The notes beneath the pieces were generated by a model. It did no database searches and was not told where the DNA came from. It saw nothing but the letters and a program-made list of their open reading frames with translations. Positions 36,363 through 47,039 of a stretch of 64,000 nucleotides of DNA are shown in pieces. The position numbers and the translations under genes are program-made. Source of the stretch: Dryocosmus kuriphilus (taxonomy: Eukaryota; Arthropoda; Insecta; Hymenoptera; Cynipidae); assembly GCA_038277395.1 (NCBI GenBank), contig CM076191.1:95253104-95317103 (forward strand), given 5' to 3'. Position 1 is the stretch's first letter. Every line of letters starts with the position of its first letter.

Positions 36363-36729
36363 CAGTGTTTGACAGTAACGCGTTACCAGGAAAGTTACTT
36401 TTTTTTAGTAACGGTAACGGTAACGCGTTATTTTTTTTCAAAAGTAACGGTAACGGTAACGCGTTAGAATTTTTTGGTAACGCTAATGCAAAGTAACGCA
36501 CGTTACCGATCGTTACTTTATAAAAATTTTACATACGTTTAGCATTACATTAAATATTTAAATGTCGAGAAAACCAATTAGATGATGTGTTTTCTTACAA
36601 TAATTCTACATGATGCAATGCTATATATGTATATCTACGTATATATAGTTCTGCTACCGGTGTACCAACAAAATATTTTTTCGCCATGAAAATACGTCAG
36701 ATGATTGTAGAACACATTTTATATAATAA
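36363..36729 (+). mobile_element. End of a hAT-like DNA transposon
   Basis: CAGTGTTTGACAGTAACGCG at 36363 has the CAGTG start typical of hAT terminal repeats. It is followed by many direct and inverted copies of GTAACG / CGTTAC to 36520, the kind of subterminal array that hAT transposases bind. The element runs into the assembly gap at 36730. Its other end is not in the sequenced part to the right. Confidence 0.6.
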
Positions 36730-37229
36730 NNNNNNNNNNNNNNNNNNNNNNNNNNNNNNNNNNNNNNNNNNNNNNNNNNNNNNNNNNNNNNNNNNNNNNN
36801 NNNNNNNNNNNNNNNNNNNNNNNNNNNNNNNNNNNNNNNNNNNNNNNNNNNNNNNNNNNNNNNNNNNNNNNNNNNNNNNNNNNNNNNNNNNNNNNNNNNN
36901 NNNNNNNNNNNNNNNNNNNNNNNNNNNNNNNNNNNNNNNNNNNNNNNNNNNNNNNNNNNNNNNNNNNNNNNNNNNNNNNNNNNNNNNNNNNNNNNNNNNN
37001 NNNNNNNNNNNNNNNNNNNNNNNNNNNNNNNNNNNNNNNNNNNNNNNNNNNNNNNNNNNNNNNNNNNNNNNNNNNNNNNNNNNNNNNNNNNNNNNNNNNN
37101 NNNNNNNNNNNNNNNNNNNNNNNNNNNNNNNNNNNNNNNNNNNNNNNNNNNNNNNNNNNNNNNNNNNNNNNNNNNNNNNNNNNNNNNNNNNNNNNNNNNN
37201 NNNNNNNNNNNNNNNNNNNNNNNNNNNNN
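36730..37229. other. Assembly gap (500 N)
   Basis: Exactly 500 N, a default gap size, so the true length is unknown. Open frames reported through it are meaningless. Confidence 1.
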
Positions 37230-37977
37230 AATAGCCAGAACAGGGGAAATCCCCAGGTTGGGATCCGGGCCTTTAAATAAAATAATTCATCTTGGCCCGA
37301 GTATATTGTCACCCCGCTAGCTTATAGCTATACGCACACTGGACTGGTACCCAGTGAAGAGAAGAATTTAAGGTGTAGTAGAGGTACGGAACAAAAACAC
37401 CTCCACCGCAGAAAAGGGAAAGAGGAGAGAACACGTCGAGCGTGAATCTCCTTTTCATTATGCTCTCCGGATACCGAGCGACCACTTAAAGTAAATACCC
37501 AAAATTTAATTGTTTTTCAAAACCAAAATTTTATTAGTAATTTTTTTAACTTTTAATGAACTATCCAAATCCCAAAATAAAAAATTTTAAAAAACAACTT
37601 TTGCCTTTAACAAAGAAAAAATCAATATAGAATAAATAATCAATTTTCCGAATGGGAAAAAGTATTCGGATAGAAACGATTAATGAATAATTTGCTTAAT
37701 AAAAGGGTAAATTTTACTTAAGAACTTGATTAGAAAATTACGTAATTTGCAAATATCTTGAAAAAAGTAAAAGATAGGTAAAACAGACAAAATTTATTTT
37801 ACAAACTTTATTAAATAAAGCACTAAAAAATTTTCGCAATGAGGCTCGAAATATGCGTAGAAGGGTTTTCGAAGGGTCTCTGCCAGAAGTTCGGTAGAGG
37901 GTTTTCAGAACCTAAAACTCGGTGAATAAAGGTATGCGTGTTGAAACTTGTTGAGAACTTGGAATCACCGAGCATCG
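37230..37977. other. No gene recognised
   Basis: GC-richer edge (37240-37490), then AT-rich. The part after 37840 is the upstream region of the heat-shock-type promoter. Confidence 0.4.
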
Positions 37978-38075
37978 CTTCCAGAAGATTCTGGGGGCGG
38001 ACCTTTCTAAAGCTTCTAGGCATTTTTGAGCGGTGGCTTATAAAAGCGAGAGTGGAACGGACTAGTAGTTCAGTG
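37978..38075 (+). promoter_or_regulatory. Heat-shock-type promoter: HSE, TATA box, initiator
   Basis: CTTCCAGAAGATTCT at 37978-37992 is three contiguous, perfect, alternating HSF units (nTTCn-nGAAn-nTTCn). A second, imperfect site is TTTCTAAAGCTTCTAG near 38003. TATAAAAG lies at 38039-38046, and TTCAGTG at 38069-38075 puts an arthropod initiator A at 38072, 33 bases after the first T of the TATA box. The following leader is A-rich. This is the layout of insect hsp70-class promoters. It reads toward the viral-type polymerase frame starting near 38434. That it drives that gene is inference. Confidence 0.7.
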
Positions 38076-38194
38076 TTGTCTTCAAAGCGGTTCCTCCCCG
38101 GGCAAGAAGTGAAAAAAGTATTAAAGAATCTTCAGTAAGGTTTGTTCTAGTTGAGGCTTTTTTTTAAAATCCTGTTTGGAAAAAAGGGAAAATC

Positions 38195-38430
38195 GACGAG
38201 AAGTGCACTAAAACTTTATGACTTTATATATATCCTGGTTGAAAGAAAAAGACACTCGACGAAGTGCAGCTAAAAATTTATTAGTGACTTTGTAATCTTG
38301 TGTAATAAAAAAATTTAACGAAAGTGCAGCTAAAGACTTATTAATAAATTTAATATCCTGTGTGCTTTAAAAAACACTCGACGAAAGTGTGCTAAAAATT
38401 TTTAGTGACTTTATATATCCTGTACGTGTT
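38195..38430 (+). repeat. ~60-65-bp tandem repeat in the leader
   Basis: Four imperfect units containing ACTCGACGAAAGTGCAGCTA and TTTATATATCCTGT lie between the promoter and the first ATG (38434). Such a repeated untranslated leader is unusual. Confidence 0.75.
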
Positions 38431-38433
38431 AAA

Positions 38434-40235
38434 ATGATATTGACATTTCCTAAATCAAACCCGATAGAGGATGCGTTAGCTCTAATGCTATCTCTGGGGA
38501 CGCACCTCTAGACAAAGTAAAATGGAAGAATGAGTGCTCGCTTTTCTCAAGACAGTCAGGAGGAAAAAATTTTAGGAAACACCACCGCAGTATTAGAAAA
38601 AACAAAAGTTCTTGAATTTAATTAGAACTTGCATGCTTGAAGGCTCGCTTCAATTTTTTGGAAAAGAAAGGAGGGGGAGGTGATTTGCAGAAGCAGAATC
38701 AAGATGAATTAATAATCGTGTAAAGTGGTTAGATGTGGACAAAGATTTTAATAGTCGCATTAAAACATGTGTTGTGGCTAACTTAATACATAAAGATTTT
38801 TCTTGCCTTCTTGAACGAAGCTCAACGATTATTCAGTGTAAAACTGGGTAAAGGCTTCGACGACACAAGCCTTTGAAAATAAATACAGTACTTCTTACTT
38901 ATTACACAAAAATTGGTAAGGACAAGCCTGACGAGAAAAATTTCATGTCAAAAAATGAGTCAATTTTTTTCCACCACTGACTTGAAATTATAGTTTTAAA
39001 CTTATGTAAGATACCCAGTCCTCAAAGAAATGGAGGAACTTGAGGAAAAGGACTCTGGGTGGACCTTGCGCTCAATTATCAAGCTTTCCGTCAACATTAA
39101 TCAGCTCAATCCAATGAAGGGGAGTTCCTTCATTGAACTTCCACTATGGTTAAGGTGAAGAAAGTTTGTATCAACGTACAAAACAATGACAACGAATGCT
39201 TCAAGTGGACTATACTATCAGCCTTACATCCACCTGACAGGAGAAATATTGCTGACCGTGTATCCAGCTATCAGCAATACAGAATGAGCTGGATTTTTCT
39301 AACATCACTTTTCCAGTTACCCTCAAGGATGTGGCTAAATTTGAAGCCAGAAACAACATATCTGTGAATGTGTAGAGTCTAATTAAGAAAAAGGAAAATA
39401 AATTCGCGGTGGTGTCTGTTCATTTAACATCGCAAAAAAAAGACACACATGTGAATCTTCTTCGTGTAGAAGAAGAGTATGTTTGTGAGGAAAACAGTGA
39501 TGAACAAGAATAAGAAGAAGAAGACCAGAACAGACGACCTCAAACATTCAACTACCCCACTACGTGTGGATAAAGGACCTATTGCGATTGGTTAGTAGCC
39601 AAGTGTCTGCAAAGAAAACGAGAAAGTATATTTGTGACCGGTGCTTGCACTATTTCATGAAACTTGAGAAACTGATTGCACACTTGGAGACTGTGTCAAA
39701 TTAAATAATTGCAAAGTGGTGTTGCCAGAACCCAGAAGGAACATTATTCAGTTAAAAAAATTTCGGAATCGAGAGCGAGCTCGTTTCATCACTCTAACCG
39801 ACTGTGAATCATTGTTAATACCTGTAAGTGATGATGAAGGAATTAAAGCCTCAAATACTGAAATTTTTGAAAGAGACATGAATTTTTTTGATATTGGATA
39901 TTTCTTCAAGTGCAGTTATGATGATTCATTGTCCTTTTATGAATCATGTCCCGACAATGTGGAATCGGCAAAGTGGTTCGCTCAACAGTTGCTCAAAATT
40001 GCCCAGGAATATGACAAGATTCTGGCATTTACAGTTCCAATGCAGAAATGGTCATTTGCGGAACAATTTCAAGTACCCTTTATAGATGCAAAAACTTGTC
40101 ACATTTGTCAGAAGGCATTACAACCTCCAATAAAAGAAGGTACATGATCATGTCACTTGACAGGTAAGTACCGTAGTCCTGCGCATGAGCATTGCAACTT
40201 ATCATATCAGGACTCAATCACCATACCTCTTGTTG
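38434..40235 (+). pseudogene. N-terminal part of a viral-type family-B DNA polymerase protein (Polinton/Maverick-like)
   Basis: Fragments run in order on the plus strand from an ATG at 38434 (open 25 codons, then TAG). Later pieces include EKDSGWTLRSIIKLSVNIN (about 39070), NDNECFKWTILSALHPPDRR (about 39190), a zinc-finger-like CDRCLHYF (about 39635), a long intact stretch 39716-40147 with FKCSYDDSLSFYE, and the HNH-like motif CHLTGKYRSPAHEHCN near 40160. Together these match the N-terminal extension of protein-primed PolB proteins of Polinton/Maverick or adintovirus type. The exonuclease and polymerase palm motifs are not found, because the frame is lost after 40235 in a short minisatellite (about 40270-40330). 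Several stops and shifts show it is dead. The family role would be element replication. Confidence 0.65.
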
Positions 40236-40330
40236 ACACTCTTGCGTGGGGACACTATAACAGATTAAACACCACGCAAATGGACATTGACGCTACTGAC
40301 ACCCCGCAAATGGAAGTTGACGCTAGTGTC

Positions 40331-40590
40331 ACTGTGGCGCAACGGTAGCGCATCAGTCTTTGTAAATAGTTACTTCGACTCTTGTAAATACATTATTATT
40401 ATTATTATTGTAAGGCGTTGAAGGAATGTAGAAATGTGACTCTGTAGCGCGTCCCACTTCAGATCAGTCATTGTAAATTGTTACTTTCGACTCTTGTAAA
40501 TGCACAACGGTATCACCTGCGTTAAGGTGAATGTAATCATAATCTCCTGTGGGCGTCTGACTCCAGATCAGAAGGTCACGTCGGGTTACA
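40331..40590 (+). repeat. Scrambled tRNA-Trp-like fragments in tandem units
   Basis: GTGGCGCAACGGTAGCGCAT at 40334 looks like the 5' half of a eukaryotic tRNA-Trp. A degenerate middle piece is at 40442-40470 (AGCGCGTCCCACTTCAGATC). A third piece at 40554-40590 reads GCGTCTGACTCCAGATCAGA, with the CCA anticodon loop and arm, then a shortened T arm. Between them the phrase TTGTAAATAGTTACTTCGAC recurs about 110 bp apart. No complete cloverleaf forms; this is a rearranged tRNA-derived repeat. Confidence 0.6.
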
Positions 40591-40599
40591 AAATTTTTT

Positions 40600-41770
40600 T
40601 CTATTTAAACAGGGGACATAATGGTTATATATTGAATAAAAGAAAAGATGATTGATTGCCTGCTGCCTGAAACGCTAAGAGTAGACGAAGACGATCCACT
40701 ATTCGCTAGGTTCAACCAGTAGACATGGTCAGTATTAACCTTTTTTCTTGCTATCATATACAGTGGTAGGAACCTCCACTCGTTGAGGACCATCTGTGTG
40801 ACACATTGAACAGTTTTCGCAATAAAGTTCTTGTACTTGATGCTATTGCCTTTTCGAACAGATTCAGTTGCACTGTACCGCTTCTTGTATGCATCTATAG
40901 CAATTAGAATTCTTATAATTGCTCAGATCATCAGCACTTATATGTGAATTCTTCAGGAGTCTGTCTAAAGAGCAGTTCCAAAACAAGCCAACGGTTTCAA
41001 GTACTGTTATCTCCAACCTGGTTTATTGTCCCTCAAAATTAATGGGTTTATCGCCAATCATAAGAGTACCATTACTGAGCTTACAAACACCATAAATCAT
41101 TTCCAAGTACTGCTTTCTTTTTTGATTTAACATCCTGAGAAACTTGTTTGTAAATACTCATAATAACAGAAGATACAGTTCCATCATTGTCATTTTCAAC
41201 CATAGTTTTATCAAGCTCTCCTTCTCAGCATCATCAGTTACATAGGAAGCTTTATCATCCTCCTCCTCATCTTTTTCGTTTGCAGGTTCATCTTTCCTTC
41301 TTGATTGAAGGTCTAGATATGACAATCAGTTTTGCAGTGGCATGACGATTGGCTTAAAACGTTTCACTCATTATCATTTCAGTGGCTTCTTTACCCATTT
41401 CAGCATTCGAAGTTTACGTCGAATCGCCTCACTGGCTTTTGCGATTTGACGCAGCACCTCTTTCTCTTTATGAAACTTCAACATGTTGATGTGTTCACGG
41501 ATCAATCTATAAAGATATAATTTCCACAGCATAGCTCGTATTTATAGCGAACTAAAACAGTCAATCCTTTTCGGTATCTACCCTCCTTGAGCTCACTTTC
41601 CTTGTCAATGACAACAAATCCATACTTGTCGGTATTCCAAAATGCCGAACATAAGTCTCGAAATTGGAATAACTCATGTCAGTGTTCATATGATCGTCAT
41701 GCACATGTCTCAAATTTGTCTCATCCTGCTTGAACAAAGTATCAGAATGTTCTTTACGCATTATCGACGC
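40600..41770 (-). pseudogene. Polinton-associated minus-strand gene, decayed
   Basis: Minus-strand pieces run in order: a charged segment of coiled-coil type (AKASEAIRRKLRMLK, about 41430, preceded by HKEKEVLRQI), then SNGTLMIGDKPINFEGQ (about 41050) and SADDLSNYKNSNCY (about 40930), and lysine-rich text toward 40800. Proteins with a central coiled coil followed by a MIGDKPI...LW...YKN region are common beside Polinton-type polymerases in insects, as far as I recall. Their function is not known to me. The neighbouring polymerase remnant on the opposite strand supports this. Multiple stops. Confidence 0.5.
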
Positions 41771-43469
41771 CAGCCAACACGTTTAGGAATCAAGCGTACA
41801 CGTTTGACATAATAAAAACTGTCAACGTGAGCGTGTCCTCCCGATGCAAAAGAAGGCTCTAATGTTGTCCTGCTTCTCACAGGCCGCGAAAATCAAATGC
41901 AATTATAGAGTATTTTGGTTTGAGCTCACTCGGTGATATTACCTGCTCATGCTCACTAACAGGGAAAAATACTCAACACCATCAACATTTCTTAACACTT
42001 TTTCCAGTAATCGGTACTTTGGTTGATTCAAGATTTTGAAGTAGACGTAGACATTGTAAATTTCAATCTCCGTTTGGTGCAATATTAGAGCGAGCTAACG
42101 TAATTTGTTTCTGCGACAGTTTTGATGGGGCCACAAAATACTGCACGAATACTAGTCTGGCAGGTAGAGGCTGAGTGCCAGTGAAGGCATTTTAAACCCC
42201 TTCATTTCTAACGACTTGTTGGTGTGGTTCCTTCTCTGACCTTGGACCGAGGGAACTCGGACAGTTCATCGAGCGATCGTAGAGCATTTAATACAGATTG
42301 GTTTTTCTTGGAACCGCATCTTTGATATTCGGACTATCGCGCAAAATCTGTAAATATAGTGCTATTTAAAAGCTATGAGCAGCGTTCAGTTGCGGTTGCT
42401 AACAACATTCTTCATTCCGTTCAGTGAGGAATGACTAGTGTCATCGAGGTAAAGCGGCTTAGTTAATCCAACTCATCAAAACTTGTGTCCCATTTGAGTT
42501 GCATTTACCTGTAGCTCATCAATATACTCTTGCGGCGGTCCATGGTACTAAGCTAGATGAAACGAACACATCTGCTAAGGCGATCTCCGGTATCAAATTC
42601 CTCTAGATCGCAGTGTTCTAAAGAAAACGTATCTCATACATGCGTATTCACGTAATCGTTGAGATACGTTGAAAAGTGAGGCAAACATCCCTGCGAGATG
42701 TTGTCCACTTGCGAGTAATAGCTGTGGCAAGTCGAGTATATTTATAGCTAAAGACGCTAGAATTAAACAAAAAAGCAGCAGCATGGACAATAACGAACGT
42801 AATGAATGCTAAAGCGAAACTCGGCTCGTATTGGGGAGTTGAAGAGGAAATCCAGTTCTGGAGAAGAGGAAGCTCACCAAGTTCATGAAGAAACTAGTAG
42901 GAATTAGCGACAAAAAACTGAAATTGTGAATGCAGCTACTAAGAACAGTAATGACGCGAAGTAGTGACTATGCAATAGCGGCCATAACAGCATTGTCATG
43001 CACTATCAGACGGCTGCGCTCCATCGCAAGAATGTCAAATACAGTGGCACAAGCTGCTGCAAAGACTCAAAAATGCACGCGTCTGTTCTCATCCCTAATA
43101 CCGTCCGAAAGTCGGTTGGTGTGTTTGCCAACATCAACTTGCGTTCACATATAGAGTTCACTGGGACCTCAATCGACAAGCTTGGAGCTCTTACTATGGT
43201 GGAGCAGTCTGGTGTGATGCCAAGGCCGTGTACTCCCCCCGTCCCGCTTCAACGCATCCTCCGATCACTCTGCTCGAAACAAACAACTCGCAGAGGCTCG
43301 GACGTCATAGATCTCACTAACAACGAAGGCTCTATTGTACTAGAAAAGGGTTTAACAAACCCATCCTGAAACCTTACACAGGAAAGGCCTGGACTTTTAT
43401 ATGAACAGGACAGGGACAGTCGTAGTAAGGTCAGCATCAACAAAAACTTGTAGAGACAAGCTGCCTCAC
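41771..43469. other. Interior of Polinton-like remnant, not interpreted
   Basis: Many short frames on both strands, none convincing. 42998-43369 (plus) has 123 open codons with no domain recognised. The base composition is less AT-rich than the flanks, consistent with old coding DNA. Confidence 0.35.
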
Positions 43470-43770
43470 CGTGCACTCACTGATGCCGATCTGTTGAAGA
43501 TATGCTAAAGCTATAAAATTCCGCATTTCCGTGGAGTTTTTATGCGTAATCAGCTACCAGGTGCGTGGTCTCCGTCAAACTGATCAGCTGTTGTAAGTCT
43601 TTGATGACAGCCACGGCCCTGGTGCTCACTGGGTAACATATAGAGAGGTCGGTAAATAATGTTCTATACTTTGACAGTTTCGGTAACCAATTCGTCCACA
43701 TCATCGGATTCTTGTCGATTACTTTGTTTGTTGGTAGCGTAATAAAGTACAATCATGATAGATATCAGGA
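43470..43770 (+). pseudogene. Adenain-like cysteine protease fragment (Polinton PRO)
   Basis: Plus-strand pieces are LTDADLLKIC (43479), then IPHFRGVF (43517), GPGAHWVTYREVGK (about 43615-43656) and, in another frame, YFDSFGNQF (about 43667). The His of GxHWV and the Asp of YFDSFG are the expected catalytic positions of the adenovirus-type protease (adenain) carried by Polintons, which processes capsid proteins. At least two frame changes occur, and the C-terminal Gln and Cys region is not found. An overlapping minus frame with one membrane-like segment is probably a shadow. Confidence 0.55.
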
Positions 43771-44009
43771 CTATGACAGCGTTGAGTGTGTGGACACTTG
43801 TGTTTAAAACTTTGATGTAAACAGCTGTATGTAAAAGACAAATTCTGTCTATAAGTAAGAGAGTTATGATGTACTGATTTAGTGACAGTATAAGAGAAGA
43901 ACACCGTCTTGTGAATCGAATCAGTTTACTCTCACCATAACAGGAAACTCTTCTGTGCTCGAGGCAGAGTACGTCCCACCAACAGAACTGTTCTCCACAC
44001 AAGAACTAT

Positions 44010-44640
44010 GCTCTTGGTCTGGTTGAATTGCTCACATTCAATGCAATTCCTAACGTTAACGCTGGGAAGAATACAATTCAGATAGTCGGCCAAAGAAAAA
44101 TTTTCATATCCACTGGCAGCTATTTGAGCTTGTAAGACATTGAGAGCTTTGACCAGAAGATTCTAGTGAGTGACGGCATTACAATAAGCATCAAGGCAAA
44201 TAATAACACACTGCGCAGCGAGGATAAACAGTGATCATGAATGTGGACTTTCGATCAGTGGATTCGATTGGACGATGTTGGATTTCGCACCCTCGTGTTC
44301 TTGAGGCCAATAAGACTCATAATTCTGATCTACCTGTGGCTATTCTTCAAAGTGAACCGCTCTACGTGTGAGATTGCTAGTGTAATGTCACAACAGGAGC
44401 CATACATCAACGAGCGCAAAAGGGCACACGATTCACGAATGTTGTCCCTGTTGTTTAACCTAGGATATAAGATTTGTGGAAGTTGCTGTCACACGTCCAT
44501 TTAATCTTCCAATCGCCGTGAACACAATCGCATGATATTCAGCTCCGACATATGTTGAATCAAGAGCGTGATACTAAGTGAATTTTCGAGGAGAGATTAT
44601 AGCAAACACGGCTACAACGCCGAATCATCATACGTGTATG
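44010..44640 (+). pseudogene. Probable Polinton-associated structural protein, decayed
   Basis: Plus-strand fragments include GLVELLTFNAIPNVNAGKNT (about 44017), IFISTGSYEL (about 44099), IKANNNTLRSEDKQ (about 44190), SDLPVAILQSEPLYV (about 44320) and VNFRGEIIANT (about 44578). Their order resembles a conserved uncharacterised protein I have seen next to Polinton-type polymerases in insects. A capsid-related role is a guess. At least three frame changes. The assignment rests on memory of the pattern and on context only. Confidence 0.4.
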
Positions 44641-46920
44641 GGTATTGTGTACAATCGCAAAGGAGCCTGTATTATAAGGAGACCAAGATGCCAGACACAG
44701 GTCAGTTCTCAGCCGAGCACGCAAGGCGCTAACACCCTCAGAAACGTGCTCCTTCTGAAACAAATAAGCCTCAAGGTCAAAGAAAGAAATTGATACAGGA
44801 CATTTCAAGATATTTGTCCCATCTCCTAGCTGTTGCAACATAAAGAAGAAAAATGGAAAAAATATTAAACATTCAAGCACCAGTGACATTTGACTGAGAT
44901 CCATATCTCACTATGAAGATTCATGCACATTAACCCTTATGCCTCATCGTCATTCAAAAACAGTGAATGAAATTCGAATCACTGCTCTCGCATCAAGATA
45001 TTGTGTATACTACCCAGTAAGACTCCCCCTGCACGTGTACGGAAGACTGACTAGGGATGCTGATGTACACAGAAATGTTACATGCCACAAACCTTAGTGA
45101 AGCAATCAGTTCTGCTTCCTATTATGATGAAGTTCTAGCTTAGTATGAACTCAATGGTATTGAGATTGATCGTTGCAAAAATTTCGGTTCTCACACGCAA
45201 CCATAAAAGGTTTACATCACTCATCGACGATCACTGGACAAAAGTTATCTTATGGAGAATGCAGGATGGCTTAGGCTTCCCCGAAGGAAACAGTACGTCT
45301 TACCAAAGATGGAATGGGATACTTTGATGTTTAACCAATACCGCTCAATATGATCCTAAGAATTATGCTGAAGGACTATCAAAAAATCGTTTGTTTTGGT
45401 GATGCAAAGCATGAACTATATCCTGACAAGATAACGTAGTTATACTTGAACGCCTTTATTCAACAACGTCAAGATACCTGGAAACAAAGGAATCAATTTA
45501 GGATCTCGATTCAGAAAGGTGGAGTGGAACGATACCTATGTAAATGGCCTTGCAGATCAGCGGTAAGTCATACAGTTGCGTCACGAATTTATTGCGAAAA
45601 AAGAAAATCCATCTGACCATTATGACAGTGTTCGCTCAATTCGGGCGGAACTGTATGAAATAGCCCCTGCTCTCCTCACGCACCTCAAGGACACAACAAT
45701 ATGGAATGTGAAAAAGCTCAACTCAGTTGGCAGAAAGACCATAGTTACGTTTACATTCCTGGGTTTCCAGACAGGCAGAAAGAATCAGCGCGAGCCAATA
45801 CATATGCATATATCGTTTCGCACCATTGGCTACGTATACCACCAATATCAAAGTGTTTCTTAATTCGCAGTACTATCCGTGCTGAAATCTAAACCCTAAA
45901 TATTAATCACATATCAGTTTGCACTACTGTATGAGATATATGCAAATCTTTTCAGAGCGAGCCTATCTATAGCAGCGAAGAAGGCTCTGGAACCAATGTT
46001 GACAAGAAAAATCGATTCTCTCAAAGACAGACACACCACGTCACCTTCTGGGCTGTTTAATGGAATTGGCTCAAACACAAAAAATGAGTTTCTCAAACGA
46101 GAACACTTAGGTGGACGATTTATTCTGAGTGAATTTCTGAAACTCGAGCTAGGAAATTTTCCCCTGCGCGCGAAAAAACTTTATCAAGCCTACTGCCTCA
46201 GCATGCCATGACCGTCTTATTCAATATCAACCTCAGTCAGTTGGTGTGTAGTAAAAAAGCAATTGATTTACAATGTCGAAGGGGGGGTAATATCAGCAGT
46301 GGTAGGGAGAAAAGTTAATAAACTGATGATGGATCTTAGTCCAACACAGAATCTAGTTTTCAGTTTCTCGTCGCAAATAAAGTTCGTCGAGGGACGAGTG
46401 CAAAGGGGCTTCCAAGGAAAGCCCATTTAATCAGCTTGGTCTTCAAGGCCGTTGTGCTGTAGTTTCTCTCCAGCGAAGACTCTCAACCTCGTGGTTTAAC
46501 TATTTGAAACCTTCCTTGCTAACTGGCATGTCTGTTGCCAGCCCGCTACAAGAGTTGAAAAATTATGTATAGGCTGACTGCGCAAAGAGACATCATGATC
46601 ATACAGAATGGACGTGCTTCGGTGAAATACCACCCTAACGAATAGTAGTGTAGCGACATTAACAAATCTTAGAAGCCATATAGCTTATCGAGAAAGACTA
46701 GCCTTATCTTGCGTTGGAGTTTGGCACAATATAGTCTACGTTAACAGGATAATGGGAAAAGAAGAGGTAGATGGAGCAAGCAGTTTTTGACCAAATGTAA
46801 ATAATCTCGAGAGAGAGTGTAGTGGTTGTCATTCACCTCACACGAAGTTGCATCCCTATAGTTTGCATATGAGGTGTAGTACTCACCATAACATCAGTGC
46901 TTAGGTATGATAAAATTGTG
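44641..46920. other. Right part of Polinton-like remnant, not interpreted
   Basis: Several 60-115-codon frames: 45576-45863 plus (IAKKENPSDHYDSVRSIRAE...), 45996-46211 plus and 44560-44904 minus. 45576-45863 reads like protein but I recognise no family. I found no integrase, packaging ATPase or major capsid protein, and no long terminal inverted repeat, so neither end of the element is defined. Confidence 0.35.
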
Positions 46921-47039
46921 TAAGTTCGAAATGCTCTTGCTCTCAGGAAACTGGTTTCTTGACTCCTCGGGTATCAGCCTACAATTAGACATTACACTAC
47001 AAGTAAAATTGATGATAGGGACAATTTTTTTTTTTTTTG

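Noticed and set aside
36686..37312. Long open frames across the first gap
   Set aside because: They consist mostly of N; no evidence of continuity.
43664..44002. Minus-strand frame with one membrane-like segment
   Set aside because: It overlaps the plus-strand protease-like pieces and has no partner evidence; more likely a shadow of decayed coding DNA.
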